This document shows positions 8,861 through 17,525 of a stretch of 64,000 bases of DNA, piece by piece (the first letter of the stretch is position 1; each line of letters starts with the position of its first letter). Under the pieces are notes generated by a model. The model made no database searches and was not told where the DNA came from. It worked only from the letters and a program-made list of their open reading frames with translations. This DNA is from Paraburkholderia sejongensis (GTDB lineage: Bacteria > Pseudomonadota > Gammaproteobacteria > Burkholderiales > Burkholderiaceae): positions 124,001-188,000 of the forward strand of contig NZ_JAJITD010000001.1 in NCBI RefSeq assembly GCF_020880815.1. The letters are read 5' to 3'. The position numbers and the translations under genes are program-made.

Positions 8861-10120
8861 CTAGGGCTTGGCCAACGCTTCCTGGGTGACCAGCACGACG
8901 CCGTCGTCGGTGCGGTAGAAGCGCTCGGCGTCGCGCGCCGGGTCTTCGCCGATCACCGTGCCTTCCGGAAGCGTGCAGCCGCGGTCGATCACCACCTTCT
9001 GCAGGCGGCAGCTCGCGCCGACCGTCACCTGCGGCAACAAGACTGCCTCACTGATGTGACAGAACGAGCTGACCTTCACGTTCGACGACAGCACCGAGCG
9101 CGAAATCTGCGAGCCCGAAATCACGCAGCCGCCGCATACGATCAGGTTGTTGCCCGAGCCCTGCAAGCCCTTCAGGTCGCGCACGAACTTCGCGGGCGGC
9201 AGCTGTTCCTGATACGTCCAGATCGGCCAGCTGCGGTCGTACAGGTCGAGCGTCGGGATCGTCGATGCGAGGTCCAGATTTGCTGCCCAGTACGCGTCGA
9301 TCGTGCCGACGTCGCGCCAGTACGGCTCGACGCTCGGATCGGACGACACGCACGACATGCTGAACGGATGCGCGATCGCGACGCCCTGGGTCACGACGCG
9401 CGGCAGGATGTCCTTGCCGAAGTCGTGATCGGTGTCGATCATCGCGATGTTTTCTTCGAGCAGCGAGTACAGGTAGTCGGCGTTGAACACGTAAATGCCC
9501 ATGCTCGCGAGCGCGATGTCGGGGCGGCCGGGCATCGCGGGCGGGTCGGCCGGTTTTTCGACGAAGCCGGTCACGCGACGGTTTTCGTCGACCGCCATCA
9601 CGCCGAACGCGACCGCCTCCATGCGCGGCACCTCGATGCAGCCGACCGTGCAGTCGGCGCCGCTCTCCGCGTGATCGGCGATCATCCGCGTGTAGTCCAT
9701 CTTGTAGATATGGTCGCCGGCCAGCACGACCACGTACTTCGGGCGGATCGAGCGGATGATGTCGAGGTTCTGGAACACCGCGTCGGCCGTGCCGCGATAC
9801 CAGTGCGCGCCTTCGACGCGCTGCTGCGCGGGCCACAGATCGATGAACTCGCCCATCTCGCCGCGCAGAAAACTCCAGCCACGCTGCAGATGGCGCAGCA
9901 GCGAATGAGCCTTGTACTGGGTGACGACCGCGATGCGGCGGATGCCTGAATTCAGGCAGTTGGACAGCGCGAAATCGATGATCCGGTATTTGCCGCCGAA
10001 GTGCACCGCCGGTTTGACGCGCTTGTTGGTCAGCGGTCCGAGCCGGGTGCCGCGTCCGCCGGCGAGCACGATCGCGAGGGTGGTGCGCTGCAAGTCGTTC
10101 AGCCGTGCCGGAGTGTTCAT
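8861..10120 (-). CDS. glgC: Glucose-1-phosphate adenylyltransferase GlgC
   Basis: Makes ADP-glucose from glucose-1-phosphate and ATP, the committed and allosterically controlled step of glycogen synthesis. 419 residues from ATG 10120 ([12 protein letters not shown]), chosen because GGAGA sits 6-7 bases before it; ATG 10132 is an in-frame alternative. Motifs: [19 protein letters not shown] (nucleotide loop and the activator-site Lys region), [26 protein letters not shown] and [11 protein letters not shown]. The C-terminal left-handed beta-helix is seen as [17 protein letters not shown]. First gene of a glgC-glgA operon, with a long repeat-bearing leader upstream. Confidence 0.95.
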   Translation of the reverse strand: MNTPARLNDLQRTTLAIVLAGGRGTRLGPLTNKRVKPAVHFGGKYRIIDFALSNCLNSGIRRIAVVTQYKAHSLLRHLQRGWSFLRGEMGEFIDLWPAQQRVEGAHWYRGTADAVFQNLDIIRSIRPKYVVVLAGDHIYKMDYTRMIADHAESGADCTVGCIEVPRMEAVAFGVMAVDENRRVTGFVEKPADPPAMPGRPDIALASMGIYVFNADYLYSLLEENIAMIDTDHDFGKDILPRVVTQGVAIAHPFSMSCVSSDPSVEPYWRDVGTIDAYWAANLDLASTIPTLDLYDRSWPIWTYQEQLPPAKFVRDLKGLQGSGNNLIVCGGCVISGSQISRSVLSSNVKVSSFCHISEAVLLPQVTVGASCRLQKVVIDRGCTLPEGTVIGEDPARDAERFYRTDDGVVLVTQEALAKP

Positions 10121-10833
10121 GTTCGTCTCCATCCCATGCGTTTGCGCGATCGATGGGAGCCTGGGCTCCGGTCTCGCGCCAGAGGGTTGTCTGGTTCTGG
10201 TGGTCTGTTTCTGTTTCGCCCCGGGTGATCTGCTCGCTTGCTCGCCTGTTCGGCGATGGTTCTTCGTGCCGGAATCCTTGTACCTGCAGGCCGCGTCGGC
10301 GTGCATCGCGTTTTGCGTGGCTGCCGCGCGTTTGCCTGATTCGCGGCCTGCTTCGCGGCCCGATTCGCGGCCCGATTCGCGGCCCGATTCGCGGCCCGAT
10401 TCGCGCGCGACCTCGCGGCAAAAATTTGCCGCCGCGTTGCCGTTTTTTCACGGCCGGCCTGGCGCTGCCCGGTCGTGGGTTCGTCACGTAGTTCTAGCAC
10501 CGATTGGCTGCAAGCAAATAATTTTCTTGCGCAGGCCGCGTATGCGGCCCTCCTTGCACGATCGGCTGTTGCCGCGCGCGCATCCGTGCGGCGCAGCACA
10601 TAGGGCACGAGGTCGCGACGGCGCGCGCGCTAATGCGCATCGACGCAACATGCATGCCAGCAACGGGAGCGCGCGGTCGATGCGCGGGCCAAGCGCACCC
10701 ATGAGCGGCTTCGACGCCGCGCCCGCGCGCAGCGTCGTAGAATCGTGCGCTGCTGGCAGGAGGCGCGGGCGCCGGCAGTCATGCGGCCCGAGCCTCGCAC
10801 GTTCCACTGTTGCGCTTTTCCCGGACTATTTCG
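10121..10833. other. Divergent intergenic region, 713 bp
   Basis: Lies between glgC (minus) and the hydrolase gene (plus), so it carries both promoters. It holds the 12-bp tandem repeat at 10338-10409. Open frames run through it on both strands, but their composition is Arg-rich and repeat-derived, and none has a plausible start or known motif. I see no RNA gene. Confidence 0.45.
10338..10409. repeat. 12-bp tandem repeat, six copies
   Basis: Unit GATTCGCGGCCC: copies at 10338 (last base T), 10350 (GCTTCGCGGCCC), 10362, 10374 and 10386 (three identical), and 10398 (GATTCGCGCGCG, diverged end). It lies ~220-290 bp upstream of glgC. Confidence 0.9.
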
Positions 10834-11946
10834 ATGAGTTTTCGTCGCCCGTTTCCGCTTGCCCTGTCGACTGTTTGCACTGTTGCCGCGCTGACCGCGA
10901 TGTCGGCGGCGCTTGCTGCCACGCCGGCCAGCGTGGTTAGCGCTGTGGACGGAGCGAGTCCGGCTGCCGCGAGCGCCACCACCGCCGCCGACGATTCCGG
11001 TCCGGCCTACGGCCCCGAACTGCAGGGCTTCAACTATCCGGCGCCGGTCGAGCGTTTTACGTTCACCTCGCAGGGCGTGCCGCTGCAGATGGCCTACATG
11101 GACGTGAAGCCCGCGCACGCGAACGGCCGCACGGTCGTGTTGCTGCACGGCAAGAATTTCTGCGCGGCGACTTGGGACGCGACGATTCACCGGCTCAGCG
11201 ATGCCGGCTACCGAGTGATTGCGCCGGATCAGATCGGCTTCTGCAAATCCAGTAAACCCGAGCATTACCAGTACAGCTTCCAGCAACTCGCGCGTAATAC
11301 GAATGCGCTGCTCGAATCGCTCGGCGTGCATCACGCGACCGTGGTCGGCCACTCGACGGGCGGGATGCTGGCGGTCCGCTATGCGCTGATGTATCCGCAA
11401 GCGACGCAGCAACTTGTGCTGGTCAATCCGATCGGTCTCGAAGACTGGAAGGCGAAGGGCGTGCCGTCGCTAGCGGTCGACGAGTGGTATCAGCGCGAAC
11501 TGAAGACCAGCGCGGACGGGATTCGCCGCTATGAGCAGAACACCTATTACGCGGGGCAGTGGCGTGCCGATTACGAGCCGTGGGTGCAGATGCTCGCGGG
11601 AATGTATCGCGGGCCGGGCAAGCAGATCGTCGCGTGGAATTCGGCGCTGCTTTACGACATGATTTATACGCAGCCTGTGGTTTATGAGTTCGGCCAGTTG
11701 CAGATGCCGACGCTATTGCTGATCGGGCAGAAGGACACCACCGCGATCGGCAAGGATGCCGCGCCGCCGGCGGTGCGGGCGAAGCTTGGGCGTTACCCGG
11801 AACTGGGTCGCGCGGCCGCGCAGGCGATTGCGCATGCGACGCTGGTCGAGTTCGCGGGGCTCGGGCACGCGCCGCAGATGCAGGATCCGGATGCGTTTCA
11901 TAAGGCGCTGCTGGAGGGGTTGGCGGCGGTGCCGGCGAATCGGTGA
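10834..11946 (+). CDS. Exported alpha/beta-hydrolase
   Basis: 370 residues from ATG 10834; the upstream in-frame TTG at 10810 would only extend the signal. The N-terminus (PFPLALSTVCTVAALTAMSA ... ALA) is a Sec signal peptide, so the enzyme is periplasmic or secreted. Alpha/beta-hydrolase fold motifs: VVLLHGKNFCAATWD (oxyanion-hole HG), GHSTGGMLAVRYAL with nucleophile Ser174, LLLIGQKDTT holding the likely acid Asp, and GLGHAPQMQDP with His345. The cap segment resembles proline-iminopeptidase/epoxide-hydrolase-like esterases; the substrate is unknown. It borders the AT-rich TIR insertion, and a degraded copy of its 3' end seems to lie on the far side of that insertion. Confidence 0.88.
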   Translation: MSFRRPFPLALSTVCTVAALTAMSAALAATPASVVSAVDGASPAAASATTAADDSGPAYGPELQGFNYPAPVERFTFTSQGVPLQMAYMDVKPAHANGRTVVLLHGKNFCAATWDATIHRLSDAGYRVIAPDQIGFCKSSKPEHYQYSFQQLARNTNALLESLGVHHATVVGHSTGGMLAVRYALMYPQATQQLVLVNPIGLEDWKAKGVPSLAVDEWYQRELKTSADGIRRYEQNTYYAGQWRADYEPWVQMLAGMYRGPGKQIVAWNSALLYDMIYTQPVVYEFGQLQMPTLLLIGQKDTTAIGKDAAPPAVRAKLGRYPELGRAAAQAIAHATLVEFAGLGHAPQMQDPDAFHKALLEGLAAVPANR

Positions 11947-12318
11947 GGGGAATGGTGCGCTGTCCGACTTGAAACTCCTTCGACTACCGTTTTTGTCGAA
12001 ACTGCCTAATGGCTAATTCAGGATTTGCGTGAAAACTCTTGCTGAACGACTGGGGTAATTGGCAACGCATTGCGAACCGGTCGGTTGCTCGGCCGATCGT
12101 ACTTATCTTATGCTATTTGCAAGTAAATGTGGAATAAGCGGAAGACGAGAGCCGTATGGTTGCATGTCTTTGTGCCGAAAAGCAGGTGTTTCCAACTAAG
12201 TTTTTTTACTCATCGGGTCTTCAGGGGGGCGAGATTTTGCCGTTAGTACGTGAGGCAACCTTGCCGAAAGCAGTACGCAAAAATACCCTGCAACTAATAA
12301 CGTATAGCTGAGACCCCG
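11947..12318. other. AT-rich leader of the TIR gene, 372 bp
   Basis: Base composition changes abruptly within ~50 bp of the hydrolase stop, from GC-rich to visibly AT-rich. It contains a small inverted repeat (TTCGAC 11979-11984 / GTCGAA 11995-12000) and a possible promoter (12085-12114). I see no gene, att site or direct repeat that would name the insertion mechanism. Confidence 0.4.
12085..12114 (+). promoter_or_regulatory. Possible sigma-70 promoter of the TIR gene
   Basis: TTGCTC (12085-12090), an 18-bp spacer and TATGCT (12109-12114). This would give a leader of about 200 nt. It is a weak prediction from hexamer similarity only. Confidence 0.25.
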
Positions 12319-14889
12319 ATGTCATCTAAAGCCTTTTTTTCTCACTCCAGTGCAGATAAAGATATTGTACGTCCGACTTTTGAAATGCTAGGAGCGGGCC
12401 TTGCACATTACGATGAACGGACCTTTGAGCCGGATAGCACAAGCGCAGACGTCATTCTCGAAAGCTTAATGAACAGTCAGGTCTTCGTCTACTTTTTCAG
12501 CGAGCATGCCATCGATTCGAACTGGGTGTCGCGAGAGTTGACGTATGCTCAGCACTTATTTTTCAACGGAACAATAAAAAGGGTGATGGTCATCCCTTTG
12601 TCCGAAATATCACGGCAGAAGCTTCCTGTGTGGATGAGCCCTTTTGTTGTTCAGCAATTATTAAATCCGAAGTTTATTGCTGCCCGAATCCGCAGCGCTT
12701 TGCAGGAGCTCGACGTGAGCTCACAGTCCGCAGCGGAATTGTTTTTGGGGCGAGATGCGGAACTTGCAAATCTTAAATCCGACCTCACGCGTAGTGATCA
12801 GCCAAGAGTTACATCACTTTTTATCTCCGGGATCGATGGAATCGGCCGGCGAAAACTGCTCCAACGCGCCTATGCTGACGTGTTTTCGTTTTTGCCTCGT
12901 GTTCACATTGAGATTGAACTGCATCGTTTCGAGGGTGAGGTAGAGTTCTACGACAAGCTCTTAACGGTATCGAGCCCTCTTCGAGACGCAGGAAATGGTT
13001 TCCCGCGTGCAGAGGAATTTTTGCTGCTTGAGGCAGACGATAAAACCGATCAGTTGGTCAGATTATTAAATATTGTAAGCAACTGTCGCCAAACGATAGT
13101 TTTAAAGGGTGGAGAGGAGCTATACGACGAACGGGGCCATATTACCGATTGGTTAGAAACGCTCCTTTTGCGCCTCGACACGGCTTATCCCGTATTAGCG
13201 GTTGTTTCGAGCCGTAAGCCGAGATTAAGTGCGTCGACCGATAGTTCGCGTATTGCGTTCTCACATCTTTCAAGTTTGAGCACTGAGGCAAGTAAGTCCC
13301 TCTTGCAATTCGCTGCGTTTCCTGATGAAAGACCAGATCCGAATATCAACCTTAATAGCATGATGGACTTTGTTGAGGGGCATCCAGGACTTATTCATAT
13401 GGCCGCGAGTGCGATCCGGCGTAAGCAGTTGGGTGCCATTGATGTCCAAAAAAGAATTCTCGTGACCGTCGGCGAGCGAGCGGCATTGCTTGTTGAACGA
13501 TTTGCTTTTTCTCCAGAAGAAATCAGAATTATTTCGCTGGTGGACGAACTGGGTGCCCTAACCATTTCGGATCTGGAAATCGTGTTCGAGAATGGTGACA
13601 AGTTGGATTATTTGCCTCTCGTAACTAAGCTAGAGGGCTATGGAGTACTTGAAAGTTGGGCGGGTACGGTGCGCATCGCCCCCTTTTTGCGTAGGGCACT
13701 TATTCATTCTCGAAATCTTCCCGAGATCGAACAATTCCTCTCGCGCGCGAGAAAGAAACTCATTGATTTTGTTAACAAACTTGGACCGACCGAGGGGGAT
13801 GGTATTAATCTATTGTCCGCTGCGATTGTCGCGTCCATCAGGGAAACTGGGGATTTTAATAGTGTTCTCGCGCCGAGACCGCTCGTCGCTAGTCGTTTCT
13901 TACAGGTCGCGCGCAGATTATATGATAATTCAGATTACAAAAATTCACTTGCCATAGCCAATAAGGCCTATGAACTTCGAATCGCACTCAGCGATGAGGC
14001 TCAAATCGAGGCACTTCGTTTGCGAGGGCTCTGCGCCGCTCGGCTTGAAAAAACGGAGATATTAGAGGATGCGAAGGAAGAGTTGCTCAATGTTGGCACG
14101 GTAAAAGCTCGAAGAATTTCCAAATTTATGGATGGGCTTGCGAGTAGGTTAGGTGGAAGTTTTGATATTGCGGCTTCGCGTTTCGCCGAAGCTTATGCAT
14201 TAGATGGGGATGGCGATTATCATGTTCTGCGTGAAAGAGCGTTTATTTCTCTTTTTGAGGAGGATTTGGATTCGGCTGAGCGATTCGCGAGGGCAGCTTT
14301 GCGAGTTGCCCCTACCAATCCGCATGCGATAGATATTCTTCTTCGGGTTTTGATAAGGCGATTTGAATTAAATAGAACTTCTGGTGCAATTGTGTTGGAG
14401 ATAGAAGATCTGATGCTTGCATTAAAAAAATATAAGGCGAATGCGGACAGATTTTATGAGTTAAACGAGATTAGGTTGGAGATAGCAAAGCGTAACTACT
14501 CGCAAGCGGAGAAGCTTTTATTGCAATACTCTGCTGACCGCGCCATAACGCAAACAGAGCGAATGATGCTTACGATGCAGCTAAACTTGGTGCAGAAGCA
14601 CTATAGTAAGGCGCTTGAGACGCATGGTGCGCTGGAGAAATTTGTAAAGAACAACAGAACTGGTGGCCGTCAGATGCTGGTACTTGCCAAAGCATTGTTG
14701 GTGGAAACCTTGATAGCATCAGAAGTTTTCCCGAGAGCCCACGACGAATTGAAAGATGCCGAAGTGAGATTGCCACGCGGATTGGTGAAAAATTTGGAGA
14801 CCTCACTCGCTAATGGGATTGCACACGCGAGGTACTCGATCGATAGCCGGCTGAAAGAGTGGGCAAAACAAGTGCTTGGACGCGCTTAA
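12319..14889 (+). CDS. TIR / degenerate NTPase / TPR-like protein, probable immune effector
   Basis: 856 residues, single gene. Residues ~3-130 are a TIR domain: KAFFSHSSADKD at the first strand, VFVYFFSEHAIDSNW, and WVSRELTYA with Glu73 at the catalytic NAD-hydrolase position. Residues ~140-300 resemble the STAND-type NTPase start (LFLGRDAELANLK). However, the P-loop reads GIDGIGRR (171-178), with Arg in place of the canonical Lys and of Ser/Thr, and the Walker-B-like strand reads TIVLKGGEE (259-267) without Asp. Residues ~330-470 look like a winged-helix/ARC linker, and ~520-850 are helical TPR-like repeats (sensor). No signal or membrane segment. Codon use and base composition are AT-rich, unlike the flanks, indicating transfer. 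TIR plus sensor architecture is known in anti-phage NLR-like proteins; a defence role is inferred. Confidence 0.85.
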   Translation: MSSKAFFSHSSADKDIVRPTFEMLGAGLAHYDERTFEPDSTSADVILESLMNSQVFVYFFSEHAIDSNWVSRELTYAQHLFFNGTIKRVMVIPLSEISRQKLPVWMSPFVVQQLLNPKFIAARIRSALQELDVSSQSAAELFLGRDAELANLKSDLTRSDQPRVTSLFISGIDGIGRRKLLQRAYADVFSFLPRVHIEIELHRFEGEVEFYDKLLTVSSPLRDAGNGFPRAEEFLLLEADDKTDQLVRLLNIVSNCRQTIVLKGGEELYDERGHITDWLETLLLRLDTAYPVLAVVSSRKPRLSASTDSSRIAFSHLSSLSTEASKSLLQFAAFPDERPDPNINLNSMMDFVEGHPGLIHMAASAIRRKQLGAIDVQKRILVTVGERAALLVERFAFSPEEIRIISLVDELGALTISDLEIVFENGDKLDYLPLVTKLEGYGVLESWAGTVRIAPFLRRALIHSRNLPEIEQFLSRARKKLIDFVNKLGPTEGDGINLLSAAIVASIRETGDFNSVLAPRPLVASRFLQVARRLYDNSDYKNSLAIANKAYELRIALSDEAQIEALRLRGLCAARLEKTEILEDAKEELLNVGTVKARRISKFMDGLASRLGGSFDIAASRFAEAYALDGDGDYHVLRERAFISLFEEDLDSAERFARAALRVAPTNPHAIDILLRVLIRRFELNRTSGAIVLEIEDLMLALKKYKANADRFYELNEIRLEIAKRNYSQAEKLLLQYSADRAITQTERMMLTMQLNLVQKHYSKALETHGALEKFVKNNRTGGRQMLVLAKALLVETLIASEVFPRAHDELKDAEVRLPRGLVKNLETSLANGIAHARYSIDSRLKEWAKQVLGRA

Positions 14890-14921
14890 GTCGACGGGCT
14901 TCGAGTTTGCTATTGTTGCCG

Positions 14922-14955
14922 TCCAGCTGGTCAGACATTTATCGGACCAGCTGGA
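14922..14955 (+). terminator. Strong hairpin after the TIR gene
   Basis: A perfect 11-bp inverted repeat, TCCAGCTGGTC (14922-14932) and GACCAGCTGGA (14945-14955), with a 12-nt loop, 33 bp after the stop. Only a weak T-rich tail (TTCTT) follows, so it may be a terminator or an RNA-stabilising or protein-binding site. Confidence 0.6.
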
Positions 14956-15159
14956 TTCTTGACCGCAGCCGGCAATAAGAGCGCCCCAAAGCTAGGGGGT
15001 ACTGACGTTGGAAAGTCTAAAGTCAGTAAGAGCGTCTTCCTTGGGAAATCCGCGAAGAGATTATTTTTGCCTCCTGCCATTTTTATTTCACTCAGAGGCC
15101 TCTATGGGAAGAGTTTGGGAGCATCCATGAAGGGTTTTACAGTGTTGGGGTGTTGCAAG

Positions 15160-15300
15160 CAGCCAGTGTTATGCGAGCTTGGGCAACTGTCGATGCTGTT
15201 GCTGAGCGCGCAGAAGGAAACCCATCGAGAATTGCGCCACGGGTACACGATTCGGGCGTGTTTCATCGGGCGCTACTGGAAGGTTGGCGGCGGCGCTGAA
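15160..15300 (+). pseudogene. Decayed 3' fragment of an alpha/beta-hydrolase gene
   Basis: In the frame starting CAG at 15160 the peptide QPVLCELGQLSM-LLLSAQKET matches QPVVYEFGQLQMPTLLLIGQKDT of the hydrolase at 10834-11946 (14 identities in ~21 aligned residues). A further RA...GRY match follows. Similarity stops sharply before QPV and fades after ~15300. It has no start, no signal peptide and no catalytic Ser or His, so it is a relic. Position on the far side of the TIR insertion suggests a former tandem copy or a target duplication of the hydrolase gene's 3' end. Confidence 0.55.
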
Positions 15301-15416
15301 ACTCGGTTCACGAAACCGGGCCTTCAACGGCACTGTATGATCCACGCACGTGGCTACGCCGTGGAGCGGAGATCATCCGCGCGATGCTGCGAGTAATACA
15401 TGGCCGTATGCGCTGG

Positions 15417-15460
15417 CCCGCAGGTTTCCCGCAGGTCTCCCGCAGGTCTCCCGCAGGTTT
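15417..15460. repeat. 11-bp tandem repeat, four copies
   Basis: CCCGCAGGTTT, CCCGCAGGTCT, CCCGCAGGTCT and CCCGCAGGTTT in direct succession, 20 bp upstream of the membrane-protein start at 15481. The C/T change at one position is the only variation. Confidence 0.9.
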
Positions 15461-15480
15461 CCATTAACCCGCCCCACCGC

Positions 15481-16089
15481 ATGCTCACCATCACTGACGA
15501 CCTCGCCGCGACATTCGGAGCGATCGGCTCGGCCGTATCGCTTCTGGCGGCCATTCCTTATGGCCTCGCGATCGTCAGGCGTACTGTCCGTCCGCATCTG
15601 TTCACCTGGCTGATCTGGGCGTTGGTCACGACGATCGCAGCGGCCGGTCAGTTCGTTGCGGGCGCCGGTCCTTCCGCGTGGTGTACCGCGGCGATCGCGC
15701 TCACGTGCATTCTGATTTTCATTGCCAGCATCCATCGAGGCGAGCGAAGCCGCACGCGATCCGACTGGTTCTTTCTCGGCGCGGCGCTGTCGGCGATCCC
15801 GCTATGGCTGGCGACCGACGACCCGGCTCTGTCGATCTACCTCGTCACGCTGATCGAACTCGCGGGTCTCGCTCCGACGATCCGCAAGACCTTCTCCGAT
15901 CCGTGGGGCGAAAGCCTCGCGTATTTCGTGCTGTGTGTCGTCAAATACGCGCTTGCGTTGCTGGCCTTGCGGCACTGGAGTCTCGCGGTCGCGTTTTATC
16001 CGGGCGTCAACGTTGTGGCGTCGATCGGCATTTGCGTGCTGATGGTCGTGCAGCGTTATCGGCTGCGCTCAAGCGGCGCGATTCAATAA
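15481..16089 (+). CDS. Uncharacterised multi-pass inner-membrane protein
   Basis: 202 residues from ATG 15481; longer in-frame starts (15400) would translate the tandem repeat and are unlikely. About six to seven hydrophobic segments are visible: FGAIGSAVSLLAAIPYGLA, LFTWLIWALVTTIAAAG, TAAIALTCILIFIASI, WFFLGAALSAIPLW, SIYLVTLIELAGL, LAYFVLCVVKYALALLAL and GVNVVASIGICVLMVV. The short loop RRTVRPHLFTW and the repeat-like halves recall small PQ-loop/SemiSWEET-type proteins, but the PQ signature is not present, so I leave the function open. A bidirectional terminator follows. Confidence 0.75.
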   Translation: MLTITDDLAATFGAIGSAVSLLAAIPYGLAIVRRTVRPHLFTWLIWALVTTIAAAGQFVAGAGPSAWCTAAIALTCILIFIASIHRGERSRTRSDWFFLGAALSAIPLWLATDDPALSIYLVTLIELAGLAPTIRKTFSDPWGESLAYFVLCVVKYALALLALRHWSLAVAFYPGVNVVASIGICVLMVVQRYRLRSSGAIQ

Positions 16090-16104
16090 CAGTAGGAGAA
16101 GTGC

Positions 16105-16134
16105 AAAGGGCGGCTGTGCAAGAGCCGCCCTTTT
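16105..16134. terminator. Bidirectional intrinsic terminator
   Basis: AAAGGGCGGCT (16105-16115) pairs perfectly with AGCCGCCCTTT (16123-16133). It lies between the convergent genes ending at 16089 (+) and 16160 (-), with A/T runs on both sides, so it serves both. Confidence 0.85.
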
Positions 16135-16159
16135 GCAATGGATGCGCAAGCAGGCCGTG

Positions 16160-17155
16160 CTACTTCCCGCCGTTCAACTCTTCCCAGATCTGCGCACCAA
16201 TCTCGAACGAGCGCAACCGCGCGTCGTGATCGTAGATCTGCGCGGTCAGCATCAACTCGTTCGCGCCGGTCTGCTCGATGATCGACAGCAGTCCTTCGCG
16301 AACCGTGTCGCGATCGCCGAGCACCGTACAGGCGAGCGAGTGCGCGACGTTGTTCAATTCCATCTCCGATGCTTCGAGCCGGTCGACCGGCGGCTGCAAC
16401 TGCCCCGGCGTGCCGCGCCGGAGATTGATGAACTGCTGCTGCAACGACGTGAACAGCCGCGCGGCCTCGTCGTTGGTATCGGCCGCGAACAGATTGACGC
16501 CGACCATCGCGTATGGCTTGTCGAGCGTCGCCGACGGCCGGAACTGCGCGCGATACATTTGCAACGCGGTCAGCATGTAATCGGGCGCGAAGTGCGATGC
16601 GAACGCGAACGGCAGACCGAGCGCGGCCGCCAGTTGCGCGCTGTACAGCGACGAGCCGAGCAGCCACAGCGGCACCTGCAGGCCGGCGCCGGGCACCGCG
16701 CGAATGCGCTGCCCCGCGACCGGCTCGGCAAAATAGCGCTGCAATTCGACGACGTCGTCGGGGAAGCTCTCGGCGCTGTTTTGCAGGTCGCGGCGCAGCG
16801 CGCGGGCGGTGGTCTGATCGGTGCCGGGCGCGCGGCCGAGGCCAAGATCGATCCGCCCCGGATAGAGCGACGCAAGTGTGCCGAACTGTTCGGCGATCAC
16901 GAGCGGTGCGTGGTTCGGCAGCATGATGCCGCCGGAGCCGACCCGGATCGTTTTCGTGCCGCCGGCCACGTAGCCGATCACAACCGAAGTCGCCGCGCTC
17001 GCGATGCCGGTCATGTTGTGATGCTCGGCGAGCCAGAAGCGCTTGTAGCCGAGTTTTTCCGCATGCTGCGCGAGCGAAAGCGTGTTTCTGAATGCATCGG
17101 CCGGCGTGGCGCCGGCGGTGACCGGCGAAAGGTCGAGAACCGAAAAGGGGATCAT
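16160..17155 (-). CDS. Luciferase-like (LLM-class) flavin oxidoreductase
   Basis: 331 residues, bacterial-luciferase TIM-barrel family, FMNH2- or F420-type flavin-dependent monooxygenase; probably cytoplasmic. Motifs: [13 protein letters not shown] at the start, [13 protein letters not shown] (family signature with the paired His), [36 protein letters not shown] and the late [13 protein letters not shown]. These match the YhbW-like subfamily. The substrate is unknown. Single gene, transcribed away from the rhodanese gene. Confidence 0.88.
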   Translation of the reverse strand: MIPFSVLDLSPVTAGATPADAFRNTLSLAQHAEKLGYKRFWLAEHHNMTGIASAATSVVIGYVAGGTKTIRVGSGGIMLPNHAPLVIAEQFGTLASLYPGRIDLGLGRAPGTDQTTARALRRDLQNSAESFPDDVVELQRYFAEPVAGQRIRAVPGAGLQVPLWLLGSSLYSAQLAAALGLPFAFASHFAPDYMLTALQMYRAQFRPSATLDKPYAMVGVNLFAADTNDEAARLFTSLQQQFINLRRGTPGQLQPPVDRLEASEMELNNVAHSLACTVLGDRDTVREGLLSIIEQTGANELMLTAQIYDHDARLRSFEIGAQIWEELNGGK

Positions 17156-17525
17156 GGTTGATTGATTGCGAGTGGCGGCGCTTTCGCGCGATGGGCCATT
17201 GTGGCAAAGCCGGCATTTTTCTGCTGGCGACGCCGCGATGTCCCTGCCGGCCGAAGGGTTTGTCGTGGGTGCACTCAGCGCCGCACTGGGGGCCCGCTTC
17301 GCATCGCCCGTTGCGTGGCGCGGAAATTGCGCCCGCGTAGCGTGTCAGCGCGGTGTTTCGCGCGCCCGTACCATGTATTTGCGGCGCACGCATATAAGCA
17401 ATCCCGTGAGTGACCGTGCGCCGATCCTTATTCAAGTGTACGGTTAAGTATCGGTGCGGCGACCCGGCGTGATGATCCCGCGTGTCGTCGGCTATCTCGC
17501 ATGATGTGAAGGAGTCTCCGATCCC
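17156..17525. other. Divergent intergenic region, 370 bp
   Basis: Promoter region for the flavin oxidoreductase (minus) and the rhodanese protein (plus). GGAG at ~17510 precedes the rhodanese start at a rather long distance. I see no hairpin or small gene. Confidence 0.4.

Larger units (their letters stand above)
14890..15480. other. Right flank of the AT-rich insertion, 591 bp
   Basis: Starts AT-rich and returns to GC-rich near 15200-15400. It contains the hairpin at 14922-14955, a decayed hydrolase fragment (15160-15300) and an 11-bp tandem repeat (15417-15460). No intact gene is visible. Confidence 0.5.

Noticed and set aside
10338..10409. CRISPR-like array
   Set aside because: Units are 12 bp and directly adjacent with no spacers; no cas genes are near. 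The same applies to the other tandem arrays.
9912..10940. A plus-strand open frame crossing the 12-bp repeats
   Set aside because: It begins inside glgC, runs through the repeat as an RPDS repeat and overlaps the start of the hydrolase gene in another frame. No family features.
14959..15396. A 145-codon plus-strand frame after the TIR gene as a real gene
   Set aside because: Only the middle matches the hydrolase, with no signal peptide, nucleophile or catalytic His. I list the matching part as a pseudogene instead.
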